Source of the DNA: Pseudomonas aegrilactucae
GTDB lineage: Bacteria; Pseudomonadota; Gammaproteobacteria; Pseudomonadales; Pseudomonadaceae
Length of the DNA: 64,000 nucleotides
Direction: 5' to 3'
Assembly: GCF_019168305.1 (NCBI RefSeq)
Contig: NZ_JAHTBI010000037.1
Span: 107,789-171,788, forward strand
Positions 27,777-36,164 of this stretch are shown piece by piece. The notes under the pieces are model-generated. The model saw only the letters and a list, made by a program, of their open reading frames with translations. It did not search any database and was not told the origin of the DNA. Position numbers and translations under genes: made by a program. Numbering within the stretch: the stretch's first letter is position 1; each line of letters opens with the position of its first letter.

Positions 27777-27788
27777 CGAATTGCGCTA

Positions 27789-27826
27789 CTGTAGGCGCCA
27801 GCGTTGCTGGCGAAGAGGCCAGCCCC
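27789..27826. repeat. REP-like element
   Basis: The sequence CTGTAGGCGCCAGC-GTT-GCTGGCGAAGAGGCC has the P. putida REP layout (CTGTAGGAG, stem, CGAAGAGGCCGGC) with an altered 7-bp stem (27796-27802 and 27806-27812). It lies between the AraC regulator and the lipoprotein gene. Confidence 0.65.
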
Positions 27827-27863
27827 TCACCACAAACCCGACTCCCCCAAGGAAGGTCTCTAC

Positions 27864-28421
27864 GTGCATCGGACTGCTGTGATCTTGTCTGCGCTGCTTT
27901 GCCTCGGTGGCTGCACCGAATACAAATGGGGCCACGACTGGACGGTCGATCGCCCGGGTGGCTGGCAGGATCACAGCGATCCCAGCCTGCGTTTCGGTGC
28001 CACGCTGGACGCAAGCTGCAACGCCAGCCCGCTGAGCCTGAAAGTGGAGACCCTCGCAGAGTCCACCTACCAGTCGGTGTTTTTCATCCCGCTGTTCCAT
28101 CACTGGAGTGGCGGTGACTATCCGGTAATCATCACGCTGAGGCACCCGGACCTCAAGGCCTGCACCTCGCCTGCGCTCAACCCCCTGGTGGTGAAACTGG
28201 ATGGCAAGCCCATTCCTACCCTGGGCCTGGCACGCAACCCCCAGCAGGACGGACGCTGCAGCATGACGTTCGACGACACCCGCCCGTCGGGCAGCGAGCT
28301 GTCGATCGAGATCAACCCGGCGGTACTGCCCTGCGCCATCGCCCCGGTGACCCTGAAGAAGGACCGCTACTTCTGCATCCGCCACATGCGTTGGGGGGGC
28401 TCGCCCAGCTGCAGGGAATAG
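27864..28421 (+). CDS. Putative lipoprotein, unknown function
   Basis: A 185-residue exported lipoprotein, read from a GTG at 27864 with AAGGAAGG upstream. The signal peptide ends in a lipobox LCLGGC. The mature part has five or more cysteines (for example DASCNASP, LKACTSPA, DGRCSMTF, PCAIAP, YFCIRH), so disulfides are likely. I do not recognise a domain. Its last 55 bp overlap the 3' end of the next, oppositely oriented gene. Confidence 0.78.
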   Translation: MHRTAVILSALLCLGGCTEYKWGHDWTVDRPGGWQDHSDPSLRFGATLDASCNASPLSLKVETLAESTYQSVFFIPLFHHWSGGDYPVIITLRHPDLKACTSPALNPLVVKLDGKPIPTLGLARNPQQDGRCSMTFDDTRPSGSELSIEINPAVLPCAIAPVTLKKDRYFCIRHMRWGGSPSCRE

Positions 28422-28957
28422 CCTGCGCTGATGTCGGCAAAGGCGCGCCACAGCCGGCCGCCCACATAGCCGCGCAGGGTCGGATGCCGGGTGCGGTGGT
28501 AGCAGTCCCAGTAGCTGATCATGCGGGCGCGGGTGGTGTTGAAGTAGGCGGGGTTGGCCCTGAAGAAATCCCCGTAGAGCTGCGGGTCGAGTGCAGGCAC
28601 ATGAGCTTCGCACACCTCCAGCAGCTCGATCACGTACTCGCCGCACAGCTGGAACACGAAGGGCACGACCCAGGGTTGTTGCACCTTGATGATCTGCTGC
28701 AGGGCGTGCTGGCGCACGTGGCCGTCGGGATGGCGGGTGAGCAGGCAGGCGTGGAGCAGGCGCTGCAGCGGTGGCAGTGCGGCGTCGCTGCTGGCGGGCA
28801 GGTGCAGTCGGTAAGGAATGACCAGCTGTTCGCCGCCCAGGCTGACGGCGATGCCCTGGTCGGCGTTGGGCAGGTTCAGGGTGCGCGCCAGTGACTCGAC
28901 CTCAGTTGCCAGGTGGCGAGGGAATGCGGTGGTGATCGAGGTGGGGTGGTTGAGCAT
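28367..28957 (-). CDS. Uncharacterised protein
   Basis: A 196-residue soluble protein with no motif that I recognise. It is leucine- and histidine-rich with a long helical middle (LQRLLHACLLTRHPDGHVRQ) resembling HEAT-type helices and an aromatic C-terminal part (YFNTTRARMISYWDCYHR). The ATG at 28957 is supported by its position 14 bp after the stop of the YecA-like gene, with which it forms an operon. A longer in-frame extension would run back through that gene and is rejected. Confidence 0.72.
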   Translation of the reverse strand: MLNHPTSITTAFPRHLATEVESLARTLNLPNADQGIAVSLGGEQLVIPYRLHLPASSDAALPPLQRLLHACLLTRHPDGHVRQHALQQIIKVQQPWVVPFVFQLCGEYVIELLEVCEAHVPALDPQLYGDFFRANPAYFNTTRARMISYWDCYHRTRHPTLRGYVGGRLWRAFADISAGYSLQLGEPPQRMWRMQK

Positions 28958-28971
28958 GCGCAGACCCGCTG

Positions 28972-29499
28972 TCAGCGCTGAGTGGCCCAGTACGCCAGCA
29001 ACGCCCGCGCTGCCGGCTCGATCGCCGCCACACGCTGGCGGTGCAGCACCACATCCAGGTCGACCGGCAGCTCGAAGTTGTCCTGCTCGGCACAGGTCGC
29101 AATCACGTCCAGCGCCACCTGCTGCGCCGCCGGCAACGCCGGCCAGTCGGCCAGGCCCACGCCGCGCAGGTAGCCAAAGCACCACTCTTCGGCCAGCGTC
29201 AGTGGCTGGCCGTTATGCTCGGTCTCTTCAAAGCGCGGCGAGATCTGCTCGGCCAGGCTGTTCAGGTGGCGCGTGGTCAGTTCGATGAACGGCTTGCACT
29301 GTGCAGGGCTTTCCCACTCAGGCTGCTGGCCACCGAAGATCCCCGGGAACCACGCGTCGATAGCCACCGGCGCGGGGCCGGACACCAGCGCGGTCAGGTA
29401 ACCGTCGAGCTCTGAGGCATTGAGCACCGAATGGTCATCGCCATACTGGAGCAGGATACCGTCGATGAACTCGACTTCGTGGTGGGTGAGCGTCGGCAT
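28972..29499 (-). CDS. YecA/UPF0149-family protein
   Basis: A 175-residue protein with the UPF0149 pattern: VEFIDGILLQYGDDHS near the start, the DGYLTALVSGPAPV motif, then WCFGYLRGVGL. Members are small helical proteins, some with a C-terminal SEC-C metal-binding tail; this one lacks the tail. Role unknown; some are annotated as YecA family metal-binding proteins. First gene of a two-gene operon on the minus strand. Confidence 0.85.
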   Translation of the reverse strand: MPTLTHHEVEFIDGILLQYGDDHSVLNASELDGYLTALVSGPAPVAIDAWFPGIFGGQQPEWESPAQCKPFIELTTRHLNSLAEQISPRFEETEHNGQPLTLAEEWCFGYLRGVGLADWPALPAAQQVALDVIATCAEQDNFELPVDLDVVLHRQRVAAIEPAARALLAYWATQR

Positions 29500-29737
29500 G
29501 GCAAAGGTCCTTCACAGAGCGGGCGGCGCACCGCCGGGGGCGCCTCGAAGGCGGGCAGCATGGCGTGTGCGGCAGGATTTATCCAGCCTTGTGCCAAGCG
29601 CATGTCCGATTAAGGTTGGATTCAGATTGTTCACGTACCGTACCTGCGTGATGGCTGATTGCCCTGTCGCGTGGCGTCTGCCCCGCCAACCGGTGCGCTG
29701 AGGCTGTTCGTACCTTCAATTGCGCCGGCCCGTACCC

Positions 29738-31438
29738 ATGACCTCAGTCCCTCTCCCTGCCCTTGAGCACGCGCTGCTCGCGTGCAAGCGCAGTTTTGCG
29801 TCGGTGGCAGGCTTCAGCCTGTTCGTGAATTTCCTGATGCTGGCCCCCTCGTTCTACATGCTGCAGGTCTACGACCGGGTGCTGGCCTCGGGCAATTACG
29901 CCACCTTGCTGATGTTGACCCTGATACTGGTCGTGCTGCTCGCGACCATGGGCGCGCTGGAGTGGGTACGGGCGCGGATTCTGGTGCGGGTCAGCACGCG
30001 GCTGGATACGCTGCTGGGGCCGCAACTGTTCAACGCAGGGTTTGACCAGGCGCTGTACAGCAGCGGTCACCACGCCAGTGGGCAACCCTTGCAGGATCTG
30101 GCCGGGTTGCGCCAGTTTCTGACCGGCAATGGCCTGTTCGCGTTCTTCGATGCGCCCTGGATACCCCTCTACATTGGCGTGATGTTTCTGTTTCACCCCT
30201 GGTTCGGCTGGTTCGGCGTGGCGTGCGCAGTCGTGCTGGTGATGCTGGCGTGGCTCAACGAGCAACTGACCCGCGAGCCCCTCAAGCACGCCAGCCAGGA
30301 CAACCTGCACGCCAGCACCTTCGTCGGCAAGAGCCTGCGCAATGCCGAAGTGGTGTGTGCCATGGGCATGCTGGAGCGTCTGCGCCAGCGCTGGCTGTCG
30401 CGCAATCATCAGGTGTTGCTGGCCCAGCAGGTGGCCAGCGATCGGGCGGGGGCAATCGCCGGGGTGTCGAAAACCGTGCGCATGCTGGTGCAGTCGCTGA
30501 TTCTTGCGCTGGGGGCGTGGTTGGTGCTGCGCCAGGAAATCAGCCCGGGGTTGATGATTGCAGGTTCCATCCTGCTGGGGCGGGCGCTGGCCCCGATCGA
30601 CCTGATGATCGGCGCCTGGCGCGGTTTCTCCGGGGCACGCCTTCAGTACGCGCGGCTGAGCGAGGTACTGGAGCACAATCCGCCGCAACCGGCGCGCATG
30701 CCATTGCCGGCGCCCAGTGGCCAGATCAGCCTCGAAGGCCTGACGCTGGTGCCGCCCGGCGCGACCCAGGCAGTGTTGCGCGACCTGAGCGTGCAGGTGC
30801 CGGCGGGTACAGTGGTGGGCGTGATTGGTGCCAGTGGCGCCGGCAAGTCGAGCCTGGCCCGTGCGCTGCTGGGCATCTGGCCGGCGACCTGCGGCACGGT
30901 GCGCCTGGACGGTGCCGAGATCGGCAGTTGGGCGCGTGCCGAGCTTGGCCAGCATGTAGGTTATCTGCCACAGGATATAGAACTGTTCGACGGCAGCATC
31001 AGCGAGAACATTGCACGCTTTGCCGAGGTCGACCCGCAGGCGGTGATCGCTGCCGCGCAGATGGCGGGGGTGCATGAGCTGATCCTGCGTTTGCCAGACG
31101 GCTACGACACGCAACTGGGGGCCAGCGGCGGGGTGCTGTCGGGCGGTCAGCGCCAGCGCGTCGGCCTGGCCCGGGCACTCTACGGACGGCCGCGCCTGGT
31201 GGTGCTCGACGAGCCCAACGCCAACCTCGACGAGGAAGGCGAGCAGGCCCTGCTGCAGGCGTTGGATGCGCTCAAGGCAGGTGGCAGCAGTGTGTTCGTC
31301 ATCACCCATCGCAATGGCGTGCTGGCGCATGTGGACAGCCTGTTGCTGCTGCGTGACGGCACACTGGCCTTGTACGGCGCGCGCGATGCCGTACTGCGGG
31401 CCTTGCAGGGGCCACGTCCGCTGGAGGTGGCGCAATGA
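29738..31438 (+). CDS. Type I secretion ABC transporter ATPase (PrtD/AprD class)
   Basis: The inner-membrane motor of a type I exporter. The 566-residue protein has six membrane helices, then an ATPase with Walker A GASGAGKSS, signature LSGGQRQR, Walker B LVVLDEPNANLD and the H-loop ITHRNG. There is no N-terminal C39 peptidase-like domain, which places it with the PrtD/AprD/HasD exporters of proteases and RTX proteins. The ATG at 29738 is chosen over a TTG 18 bp upstream; the ribosome site is weak. It overlaps the next gene by four bases. Cargo is probably the RTX protein at the end of the operon. Confidence 0.93.
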   Translation: MTSVPLPALEHALLACKRSFASVAGFSLFVNFLMLAPSFYMLQVYDRVLASGNYATLLMLTLILVVLLATMGALEWVRARILVRVSTRLDTLLGPQLFNAGFDQALYSSGHHASGQPLQDLAGLRQFLTGNGLFAFFDAPWIPLYIGVMFLFHPWFGWFGVACAVVLVMLAWLNEQLTREPLKHASQDNLHASTFVGKSLRNAEVVCAMGMLERLRQRWLSRNHQVLLAQQVASDRAGAIAGVSKTVRMLVQSLILALGAWLVLRQEISPGLMIAGSILLGRALAPIDLMIGAWRGFSGARLQYARLSEVLEHNPPQPARMPLPAPSGQISLEGLTLVPPGATQAVLRDLSVQVPAGTVVGVIGASGAGKSSLARALLGIWPATCGTVRLDGAEIGSWARAELGQHVGYLPQDIELFDGSISENIARFAEVDPQAVIAAAQMAGVHELILRLPDGYDTQLGASGGVLSGGQRQRVGLARALYGRPRLVVLDEPNANLDEEGEQALLQALDALKAGGSSVFVITHRNGVLAHVDSLLLLRDGTLALYGARDAVLRALQGPRPLEVAQ

Positions 31439-32730
31439 ACGCCACGCTGCAGGTGACGGACGGCCGTGAGCGCTGGATCGGCTGCGCCATTGTTCTGTTG
31501 ACCTTTGGCGTGTGTGGCGCCTGGGCGGCCTTTGCTCCGCTGGACAGTGCCTCGCTGGCGCCCGGGGTGATTACCGTCCAGCATTCGCGCAAGACCGTGC
31601 AGCACCTGGAAGGCGGCATTGTCAGCACGCTGCACGTACGTGATGGCGACCGGGTCAAGGCGGGGGATGTACTGATTACCCTGAATGACTCGCGTACCTC
31701 GGCCGAGCGCGAAATGCTGCGCAGCCAACTGGCGGCCGTGCAGGCCATGCAGGCACGCCTGGCGGCCGAGCGCGATGGCCTGTCCGCGTTGCCTGCCAGC
31801 GATGGTGCAGGTGACGATGAACGCTTGCGCGAAGCACGCGTCATGGAGGCGCGGGTGTTTCAGGCGCGGCGTGCTGCCCGCGAAGGCGAGGCCGGCGTGC
31901 TGCACAAGCGCGTTCTGCAACTGCAGGCACAGGTGCGGGGGTTCGAGACGCTGATTGCCGGCAAGCGTGCGCTGGCGGCGTCCTACACCGAAGAGATTGC
32001 CGACTTGCGCGAGCTGTTGCGCGAAGGCTTCGTTGACCGCCAGCGTCTGCGTGAACAGGAGCGCAGCCTGGCGCGGCTGCGCGGCGAGATTGCCGAGTTG
32101 CAGGCTTCGATCGCACAGAGCCGCCTGGAGGCCAGCGAAACCGAGCTGCGGGTGCTGCAGCTGGACACCCAGTTCGCCCGGCAGGTGGCCGATCAACTGG
32201 CCGAGCTGGGCCCGCGTGCGTTCGACCTGCGGGAGCGTCTGGCCGCCGTGGACGAGCGGGCACAACGCACGCTCGTGCGGGCGCCGGACGCGGGTATCGT
32301 GCTGGGCCTGCGTGTGCACACGGTCGGCGGGGTGATTACCCCGGGCATGGCGCTGATGGACATCGTGCCCGAGCGCGAGGCGCTGGTGGTCGAGGTGCAG
32401 ATATCGACCACGGACATCGACCGCGTGATGCCCGGCAACCCGGTCGACATCCGCTTCAGCGCGTTCAGCAGTGCCAGCACACCGGTCATGGCCGGGCGCC
32501 TGAGCCGGGTGTCGGCGGATCGGCTGGTCAACGAGAACACCGGCGCTGCGTACTACCTGGGCCAGGTCGAACTGACCGAGGCCGCGCTCGACAGCCTGGC
32601 GGCCCATCGCTTGCAACTGGTGCCTGGCATGCCGGCGGAGGTGTTGCTCAAGGTGGGCGAGCGCACCTTGCTCAGTTACCTGACGCAACCGGCCGGCAAC
32701 CTGTTTGCCCGTGCACTGATCGAGGACTGA
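31435..32730 (+). CDS. HlyD-family membrane fusion protein
   Basis: Periplasmic adaptor of the type I exporter, 431 residues. One N-terminal membrane helix is followed by the lipoyl-like half motif HLEGGIVSTLHVRDGDRVKAG, a long coiled-coil helix pair between about residues 90 and 260, and the second half motif TLVRAPDAGIVLGLRVHTVGG. The C-terminal part (RTLLSYLTQP) matches the PrtE/AprE type. It overlaps the ABC gene (ATGA) and precedes the outer-membrane gene by 4 bp. Confidence 0.94.
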   Translation: MNATLQVTDGRERWIGCAIVLLTFGVCGAWAAFAPLDSASLAPGVITVQHSRKTVQHLEGGIVSTLHVRDGDRVKAGDVLITLNDSRTSAEREMLRSQLAAVQAMQARLAAERDGLSALPASDGAGDDERLREARVMEARVFQARRAAREGEAGVLHKRVLQLQAQVRGFETLIAGKRALAASYTEEIADLRELLREGFVDRQRLREQERSLARLRGEIAELQASIAQSRLEASETELRVLQLDTQFARQVADQLAELGPRAFDLRERLAAVDERAQRTLVRAPDAGIVLGLRVHTVGGVITPGMALMDIVPEREALVVEVQISTTDIDRVMPGNPVDIRFSAFSSASTPVMAGRLSRVSADRLVNENTGAAYYLGQVELTEAALDSLAAHRLQLVPGMPAEVLLKVGERTLLSYLTQPAGNLFARALIED

Positions 32731-32734
32731 CCGC

Positions 32735-34054
32735 ATGCGTACAACCTACCTTGTCGTCTGCTGGCTGCTGGGGTTCTGGGGGCCGCTTCACGCCTGCGCG
32801 CAACCTCCGGTGGCAGACCTGTGGCAGCTTTACCAGGAAAGCCGCGAAAGCGACCCGCGCCTGCTCGCGGCACAGGCGCGCAGCCGCAGCAGCGCCTGGA
32901 GCGAGCGCGAGGCCCTGGGCCAGATGCTGCCGCAGATCGGCGTGAGCGGCGCGTTCAATCGCACCGCCAGCGAGACGGCGCTGCAGCAGGTCAACTACAA
33001 CGGCGAGCGTTACGCCATCGGCCTCAGTCAGGTGCTCTACAACCCTGAGCTGTGGCACAGCTACAAGCGTTTTGCGGCGCTCAGCGCGGTGCAGGATGCG
33101 CAAAGCCGCGACACCCGTGAGGCGGCGGGCCTTGAGCTGGTGGAGCGGTACTTCGCGGTACTGGCGGCCGAGGATGCGCTGGCACTGGCGCAGGCCGAGC
33201 AGCGTGCCACACGCCTCAACCTGGACCGTGTGCAAGCCTTGTTCGACAAGCAGATGGTCAAGGTGACCGACGTGCTGGACGCCCGTGCGCGGGTCGATGC
33301 CCTGGCGTCGGCCGAAATCGCGGCGGCCAACCAGGTGCAGGTCAGTCGCGAGGCGCTGTCGCAGGTGATCGGGCGACCGGTGACCGAACGTCTGCGGCGT
33401 ATCGGCGAGCAGGTGCCGTTCAACCTGCCACCCGAAGCGCGCGAGTACTGGGTACAGCGTGCCCTGGCAGACAACCCGGCGTTGCAGGCGCACCAGCGCG
33501 CGGTGCTGGCGGCTCAGGCCGGTGCGCGCGAGGCGCGTGCCGGGCACCTGCCCAAGGTCAGCCTCAACCTGACCGGGCAACGCAGCGACATCGGCTATGA
33601 AAACAGCCTTGCCCCGCGCACCGATACCTATGTGGCCAGCATCAATGTGCAGGTGCCGCTGTACAGCGGTGGCTCCACCCGCGCGCGGGCCGGGGCGATG
33701 CACGAGCAACTGCGGGCCGCCGAGTACGACTACGAAGCGGCGCGCCGTCAGTTGCTGCGCGAAACCCGCGAGGCGTTCTATGCCGCGCACACGAGCCAGG
33801 CGCGCATGGCCGCCGCGCGCCCGGCACTGGCTTCGGCGCAGAAGGCCCGCGAGGCGGCTGAACGCGCATTGGGCTATGGCGTGATCGATGCGGTACAGGT
33901 GCTCGATACGGTGGAGGCGGAGTACCGTGCGCGCCGCGACCTGCTCAAGTCACGCTATGACTTCGTCATGAGTGTGCTGGCGTTGCGGCGCTGGAGTGGC
34001 AGCCTGCTCGACAGCGACATCCGCATGGCCAGCACCTGGCTGGTGGAGGGGTGA
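32735..34054 (+). CDS. TolC-like outer membrane channel of the type I system
   Basis: A 439-residue outer-membrane efflux protein of the TolC/PrtF/AprF class. A signal peptide ends near HACAQ. The two repeats carry the usual helical barrel pattern (LWQLYQESRESDPRL; ALADNPALQAHQRAVLAAQ). It completes the three-component type I apparatus. The start lies 4 bp after the adaptor stop. Confidence 0.92.
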   Translation: MRTTYLVVCWLLGFWGPLHACAQPPVADLWQLYQESRESDPRLLAAQARSRSSAWSEREALGQMLPQIGVSGAFNRTASETALQQVNYNGERYAIGLSQVLYNPELWHSYKRFAALSAVQDAQSRDTREAAGLELVERYFAVLAAEDALALAQAEQRATRLNLDRVQALFDKQMVKVTDVLDARARVDALASAEIAAANQVQVSREALSQVIGRPVTERLRRIGEQVPFNLPPEAREYWVQRALADNPALQAHQRAVLAAQAGAREARAGHLPKVSLNLTGQRSDIGYENSLAPRTDTYVASINVQVPLYSGGSTRARAGAMHEQLRAAEYDYEAARRQLLRETREAFYAAHTSQARMAAARPALASAQKAREAAERALGYGVIDAVQVLDTVEAEYRARRDLLKSRYDFVMSVLALRRWSGSLLDSDIRMASTWLVEG

Positions 34055-34123
34055 TGGATTCAGCTTGGTTTAAGCCTCCATGCGTACCGTAACCTGGGCA
34101 CAGCAACCGAAAAGGATATTTCC

Positions 34124-35140
34124 ATGAGCACTACCAAACAGGGGCGGCTGGACGATGCCTACAAATTCACTCTCGTGGGTGGCAAGGTCAAGGCCGTGTA
34201 CGAGTACGACGATGGTCGCTTCGAGCGCGAGCAGATGGAGCGCGGCGAAACCTGGACCGTGCAGGGCACGAACGTACGGATGACCGAGCGGGAAAAGGGC
34301 GTGACCGAGACCGAGGAGTACGCTGACGTCAACGGTGACGGCATCTACTTCAAAGTGTCGGAAACCCACGTCGGCAGTTCGGGGCACGACCGCATCAGCG
34401 GCGACAGCACCCATGACCGCCTGTTCGGCAAAAGTGGCAACGACCAGCTCTGGGGCGGTGCCGGCAATGACTACCTGCGTGGTGATGCGGGCAATGATGT
34501 GATCGACGCCGGCGCTGGCAAGGATCAGATCGTGGGCGGTGCCGGCAATGATACCTACAAGGGCGGCGCGGGCGTCGACACCGTTATCTATTCCAGTGCC
34601 CGTGCAGGCCTTACCGTTGACCTGAACAAGGGGGTGGCCGGTGCCACGCTTACCCGCGGCGATGCGGCGGGGATCGGGCGGGACACACTGACCGGCATCG
34701 AGAATGTCACCGGTGGCGACTTCCATGACCGGCTGATCGGCAACGCACAGAACAATCAGTTGAGTGGCGGTGCGGGCAATGACCTGCTGCATGGCGGGCT
34801 GGGGCGTGACGTGCTGAGCGGCGGTGCCGGCAAGGACGTGTTCACGTTCGCCTCGGTGCAAGAGGCTGGCAACAGCAGCAAGACGCGGGACGTGATCACC
34901 GACTTCGCCAAGGGTGACAAGATCAACCTGTCGGGCATCGATGCCATTGCCGGGGGGCGCACCAACGAGGCATTCAAGTTTGTGGGTGATGCAGGTGCGG
35001 TGAACGCTGCCAATGCCAAGGGCGCGCTGTGGTTCTCCAAGGGTGTGGTGTATGGCAGCACCGATGGCGACGTGACACCGGAGTTCCAGATTCAGGTGTC
35101 GGGCGTGAACAGCATGACTGCGGCTGACTTCGTGCTGTGA
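34124..35140 (+). CDS. RTX calcium-binding protein, likely type I secretion cargo
   Basis: A 338-residue secreted protein without a signal peptide. Residues ~1-80 form a short unknown N-terminal domain with an EF-hand-like loop (DVNGDGIYFK). It is followed by RTX nonapeptides of the GGAGND type in two blocks (about residues 85-150 and 215-245) and a serralysin-type C-terminal domain (DVITDFAKGDKINLSGID). It ends in DFVL, an acidic residue plus three hydrophobics, as in type I signals of alkaline proteases. No HEXXH or lipase motif is present, so it is not an enzyme of those classes. It lies 69 bp after the exporter genes, which argues for dedicated export. Function may be adhesion or matrix binding. 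Confidence 0.88.
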   Translation: MSTTKQGRLDDAYKFTLVGGKVKAVYEYDDGRFEREQMERGETWTVQGTNVRMTEREKGVTETEEYADVNGDGIYFKVSETHVGSSGHDRISGDSTHDRLFGKSGNDQLWGGAGNDYLRGDAGNDVIDAGAGKDQIVGGAGNDTYKGGAGVDTVIYSSARAGLTVDLNKGVAGATLTRGDAAGIGRDTLTGIENVTGGDFHDRLIGNAQNNQLSGGAGNDLLHGGLGRDVLSGGAGKDVFTFASVQEAGNSSKTRDVITDFAKGDKINLSGIDAIAGGRTNEAFKFVGDAGAVNAANAKGALWFSKGVVYGSTDGDVTPEFQIQVSGVNSMTAADFVL

Positions 35141-35151
35141 ACGAGCTGCCA

Positions 35152-35173
35152 GGCCAGCCGTGACGGGTTGGCC
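35152..35173 (+). terminator. Weak stem-loop between convergent genes
   Basis: GGCCAGCC pairs with GGTTGGCC (one G-T pair) around a short loop, 11 bp after the RTX stop. Only CCCTC follows, so termination is uncertain. Confidence 0.35.
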
Positions 35174-35192
35174 CCCTCAAGCGCATAGCGGT

Positions 35193-35648
35193 TCAGTCGT
35201 CCTGCTGGCAGAACCGTGCAAAATCGATACAGTCTTCAGGTGCGAGCGGGTGCGCGATGACCTGTTCCAGCAGGTGGGCGAACTGTTCCTTAGGCAGCAG
35301 TTTCTGCGCTTCTCGTTCGGCATCGTCGATGCGCAGGGTGCGATCGAGCCAGCCTAGCACCTGAGTACTGGGCTGGCGCGCCAGCGACTCCAGCAGTGCA
35401 TGTTCATACGCCTTCACCGGTTTGCGCTCCAGCCAGGAACCGAACGGGCCTGGGCCGCCGTAATCCAGTTCGGGGTAGGTCTCGATCAGTTTCAGCACGC
35501 GGGCCAGCACCGCGTCGTAGTCGAACGTGTCCAGTACCTCGAGGTGCTTGCAGGCGCAGTCGATCACGATCCACTGGTCATCCTGGGCGCGAGACTGTGC
35601 TGCGGCCTCGAACAGTTGCTCGAAGATGGAATTGAGATAGCTGTCCAT
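35193..35648 (-). CDS. Uncharacterised protein, possible immunity-type protein
   Basis: A 151-residue acidic protein starting MDSYLNSIFEQLFEAA, chosen because its ATG at 35648 lies 28 bp after the upstream minus-strand gene. The middle contains DYGGPGPFGSWLERK and then a helical part. The GGPGPFG and following pattern reminded me of small immunity-type proteins, but I cannot name a family and no toxin gene is adjacent. Convergent with the RTX gene. Confidence 0.6.
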   Translation of the reverse strand: MDSYLNSIFEQLFEAAAQSRAQDDQWIVIDCACKHLEVLDTFDYDAVLARVLKLIETYPELDYGGPGPFGSWLERKPVKAYEHALLESLARQPSTQVLGWLDRTLRIDDAEREAQKLLPKEQFAHLLEQVIAHPLAPEDCIDFARFCQQDD

Positions 35649-35676
35649 GTATTCGCCTCGTAAGACTGGGAAGGGG

Positions 35677-36114
35677 TCAGGCAATGCGCGCGCTGAACAC
35701 GGTCGGGATGTACTCCCCGGTTGCGGGTACCGCCGTTGGGTACGGCAGCTCGAACCAGTCTGCATGCACGCGGGTTGCGATCTCGCCGGGGTCATTGGTT
35801 TCGCGGATCTCGCGACGGAACGGCAAGCGTGCATGAGCCTGGGACACCAGGCTGAAACGCAGTTGCCGCGCCTGCGCATCGTGCCAGCAATAGAACACCA
35901 TCGCGCAGCCAGCGAGCTGGACACGCCGAGCCTCAAGGAATGCAGTGATCAGCTCGCACAGGCTGGCCACGGTGATGCCGACCTGTTCGGCCTCGGTGGG
36001 CGAGAAGTGCCACAGGTTGCTGTTGGCCTCGTGGTTGATGTCGTCAAGGTCGATGACGGTCTCGTCGTCCTTGGCCATGTCGAGCCACCGTTGCAGCACC
36101 GTTGCACGGTCCAT
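35677..36114 (-). CDS. Uncharacterised protein
   Basis: A 145-residue soluble protein with no recognised domain. It begins MDRATVLQRWLDMAKDDET and has several Trp/His residues (NLWHFSPTEAEQ, VFYCWHDAQA). It is upstream of and in the same orientation as the 151-residue protein, so the two probably share a transcript. Confidence 0.6.
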   Translation of the reverse strand: MDRATVLQRWLDMAKDDETVIDLDDINHEANSNLWHFSPTEAEQVGITVASLCELITAFLEARRVQLAGCAMVFYCWHDAQARQLRFSLVSQAHARLPFRREIRETNDPGEIATRVHADWFELPYPTAVPATGEYIPTVFSARIA

Positions 36115-36164
36115 CGCGCGATCTCCCGGGTAAAAGATCGCGAGTCTATCAGAGGCCGGCGGGC

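Noticed and set aside
29744..31435. A 563-codon antisense frame over the ABC exporter gene
   Set aside because: The sense protein has complete ATPase motifs and the antisense product has none.
34124..35140. Serralysin-type metalloprotease
   Set aside because: The C-terminal serralysin-like domain is present, but there is no HEXXHXXGXXH zinc site.
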